From an uncultured beta proteobacterium (lineage in GTDB: Bacteria > Pseudomonadota > Gammaproteobacteria > Burkholderiales > Burkholderiaceae_C), in NCBI GenBank assembly GCA_903830985.1, contig CAIKVZ010000154.1, positions 1 through 33,116 of the forward strand: DNA of 33,116 nucleotides, written 5' to 3'. Every line of letters starts with the position of its first letter. The first letter of the stretch is position 1. Shown here in pieces: positions 33,049-33,116 of this stretch. Made by a program: the position numbers and the translations under genes. A model generated the notes under the pieces. The model did not search any database. It had not been told where the DNA came from and saw only the letters and a program-made list of their open reading frames with translations.

Positions 33049-33116
33049 ATGAATGAACTTCCCGGCATTCCTGCTACCGGTCAAAAAGACCTGGGCACCT
33101 TGCGCCGGCCACTGGC
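33049..33116 (+). CDS. Start of an unidentified gene cut by the window edge
   Basis: An open frame begins with ATG at 33049 and runs to the edge with 22 complete codons (MNELPGIPATGQKDLGTLRR then PL). It is divergent from the thiol-dioxygenase operon, which is the usual position for a regulator or transporter of the same pathway. The visible N-terminus is polar and too short to assign to a family. No clear ribosome binding site stands before it, so even the start is tentative. Confidence 0.4.
   Translation, partial: MNELPGIPATGQKDLGTLRRPL

Noticed and set aside
1-33116. CRISPR array, tRNA, rRNA or insertion sequence
   Set aside because: No regularly spaced repeats, no cloverleaf or rRNA-like conserved blocks, and no transposase-like protein were seen on either strand.

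Overview
The window looks like a chromosomal segment of a betaproteobacterium, most likely a member of the Comamonadaceae (Rhodoferax/Polaromonas/Variovorax type). This rests on the uniformly high GC, the dense coding, the msrB-yciB-BolA-PpiC gene order, and the great number of PAS/GGDEF/EAL/HD-GYP signalling proteins. The genus is an inference. I see no rRNA, tRNA, IS element, phage gene or CRISPR array, and no sign of recent transfer.

Layout. 1-3243 (minus): the start of a PAS protein, overlapped by an HD-GYP phosphodiesterase, then a DmdB/FadD-like acyl-CoA ligase. 3449-7058 (plus): selO and msrB overlapping by ATGA, then yciB, a BolA protein and a secreted parvulin isomerase, closed by a strong bidirectional terminator. 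7150-7992 (minus): a DUF1624 membrane acyltransferase-like protein. 8327-17763 (plus): a tightly packed six-gene signalling cluster. It encodes a 1628-residue Cache-HAMP-PAS-GAF-PAS-PAS-GGDEF(degenerate)-EAL-REC-PAS protein, a 68-residue unknown protein joined by ATGA overlaps on both sides, an HDOD protein, a REC-HD-GYP-like protein, a stand-alone REC, and a hemerythrin-histidine kinase. 17798-19084 (minus): gabT. 19179-24335: a hybrid histidine kinase, a small zinc-ribbon-like protein (minus), and a PASx4-GGDEF-EAL protein. 24450-27282 (plus): metY and a globin-coupled diguanylate cyclase of DosC type. 27337-27867 (minus): a secreted LMW-phosphatase-like protein without its catalytic Cys. 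28081-29181 (plus): an Old Yellow Enzyme. 29205-32878 (minus): a FecR-domain protein and a two-gene sulfur operon (3-mercaptopropionate dioxygenase plus a four-rhodanese protein). The right edge holds the first codons of a divergent gene.

How it fits together. The dominant theme is cyclic-di-GMP turnover under oxygen/redox control. One kinase carries all seven diiron ligands of a bacteriohemerythrin, and one diguanylate cyclase carries the heme-globin residues of DosC. The kinase has no receiver, while three receivers with intact phospho-acceptor Asp lie upstream in the same cluster, on an EAL protein, an HD-GYP-like protein and a bare REC. A plausible reading is one oxygen/NO-sensing kinase feeding three outputs. 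A secondary theme is sulfur and redox chemistry: SelO with MsrB, MetY, and the dioxygenase-rhodanese pair. The best candidates for something undescribed are the hemerythrin-kinase/c-di-GMP cluster with its coupled 68-residue protein, the Cys-to-Asp secreted phosphatase relative, and the Asp/Cys/Asp/Cys tandem rhodanese.
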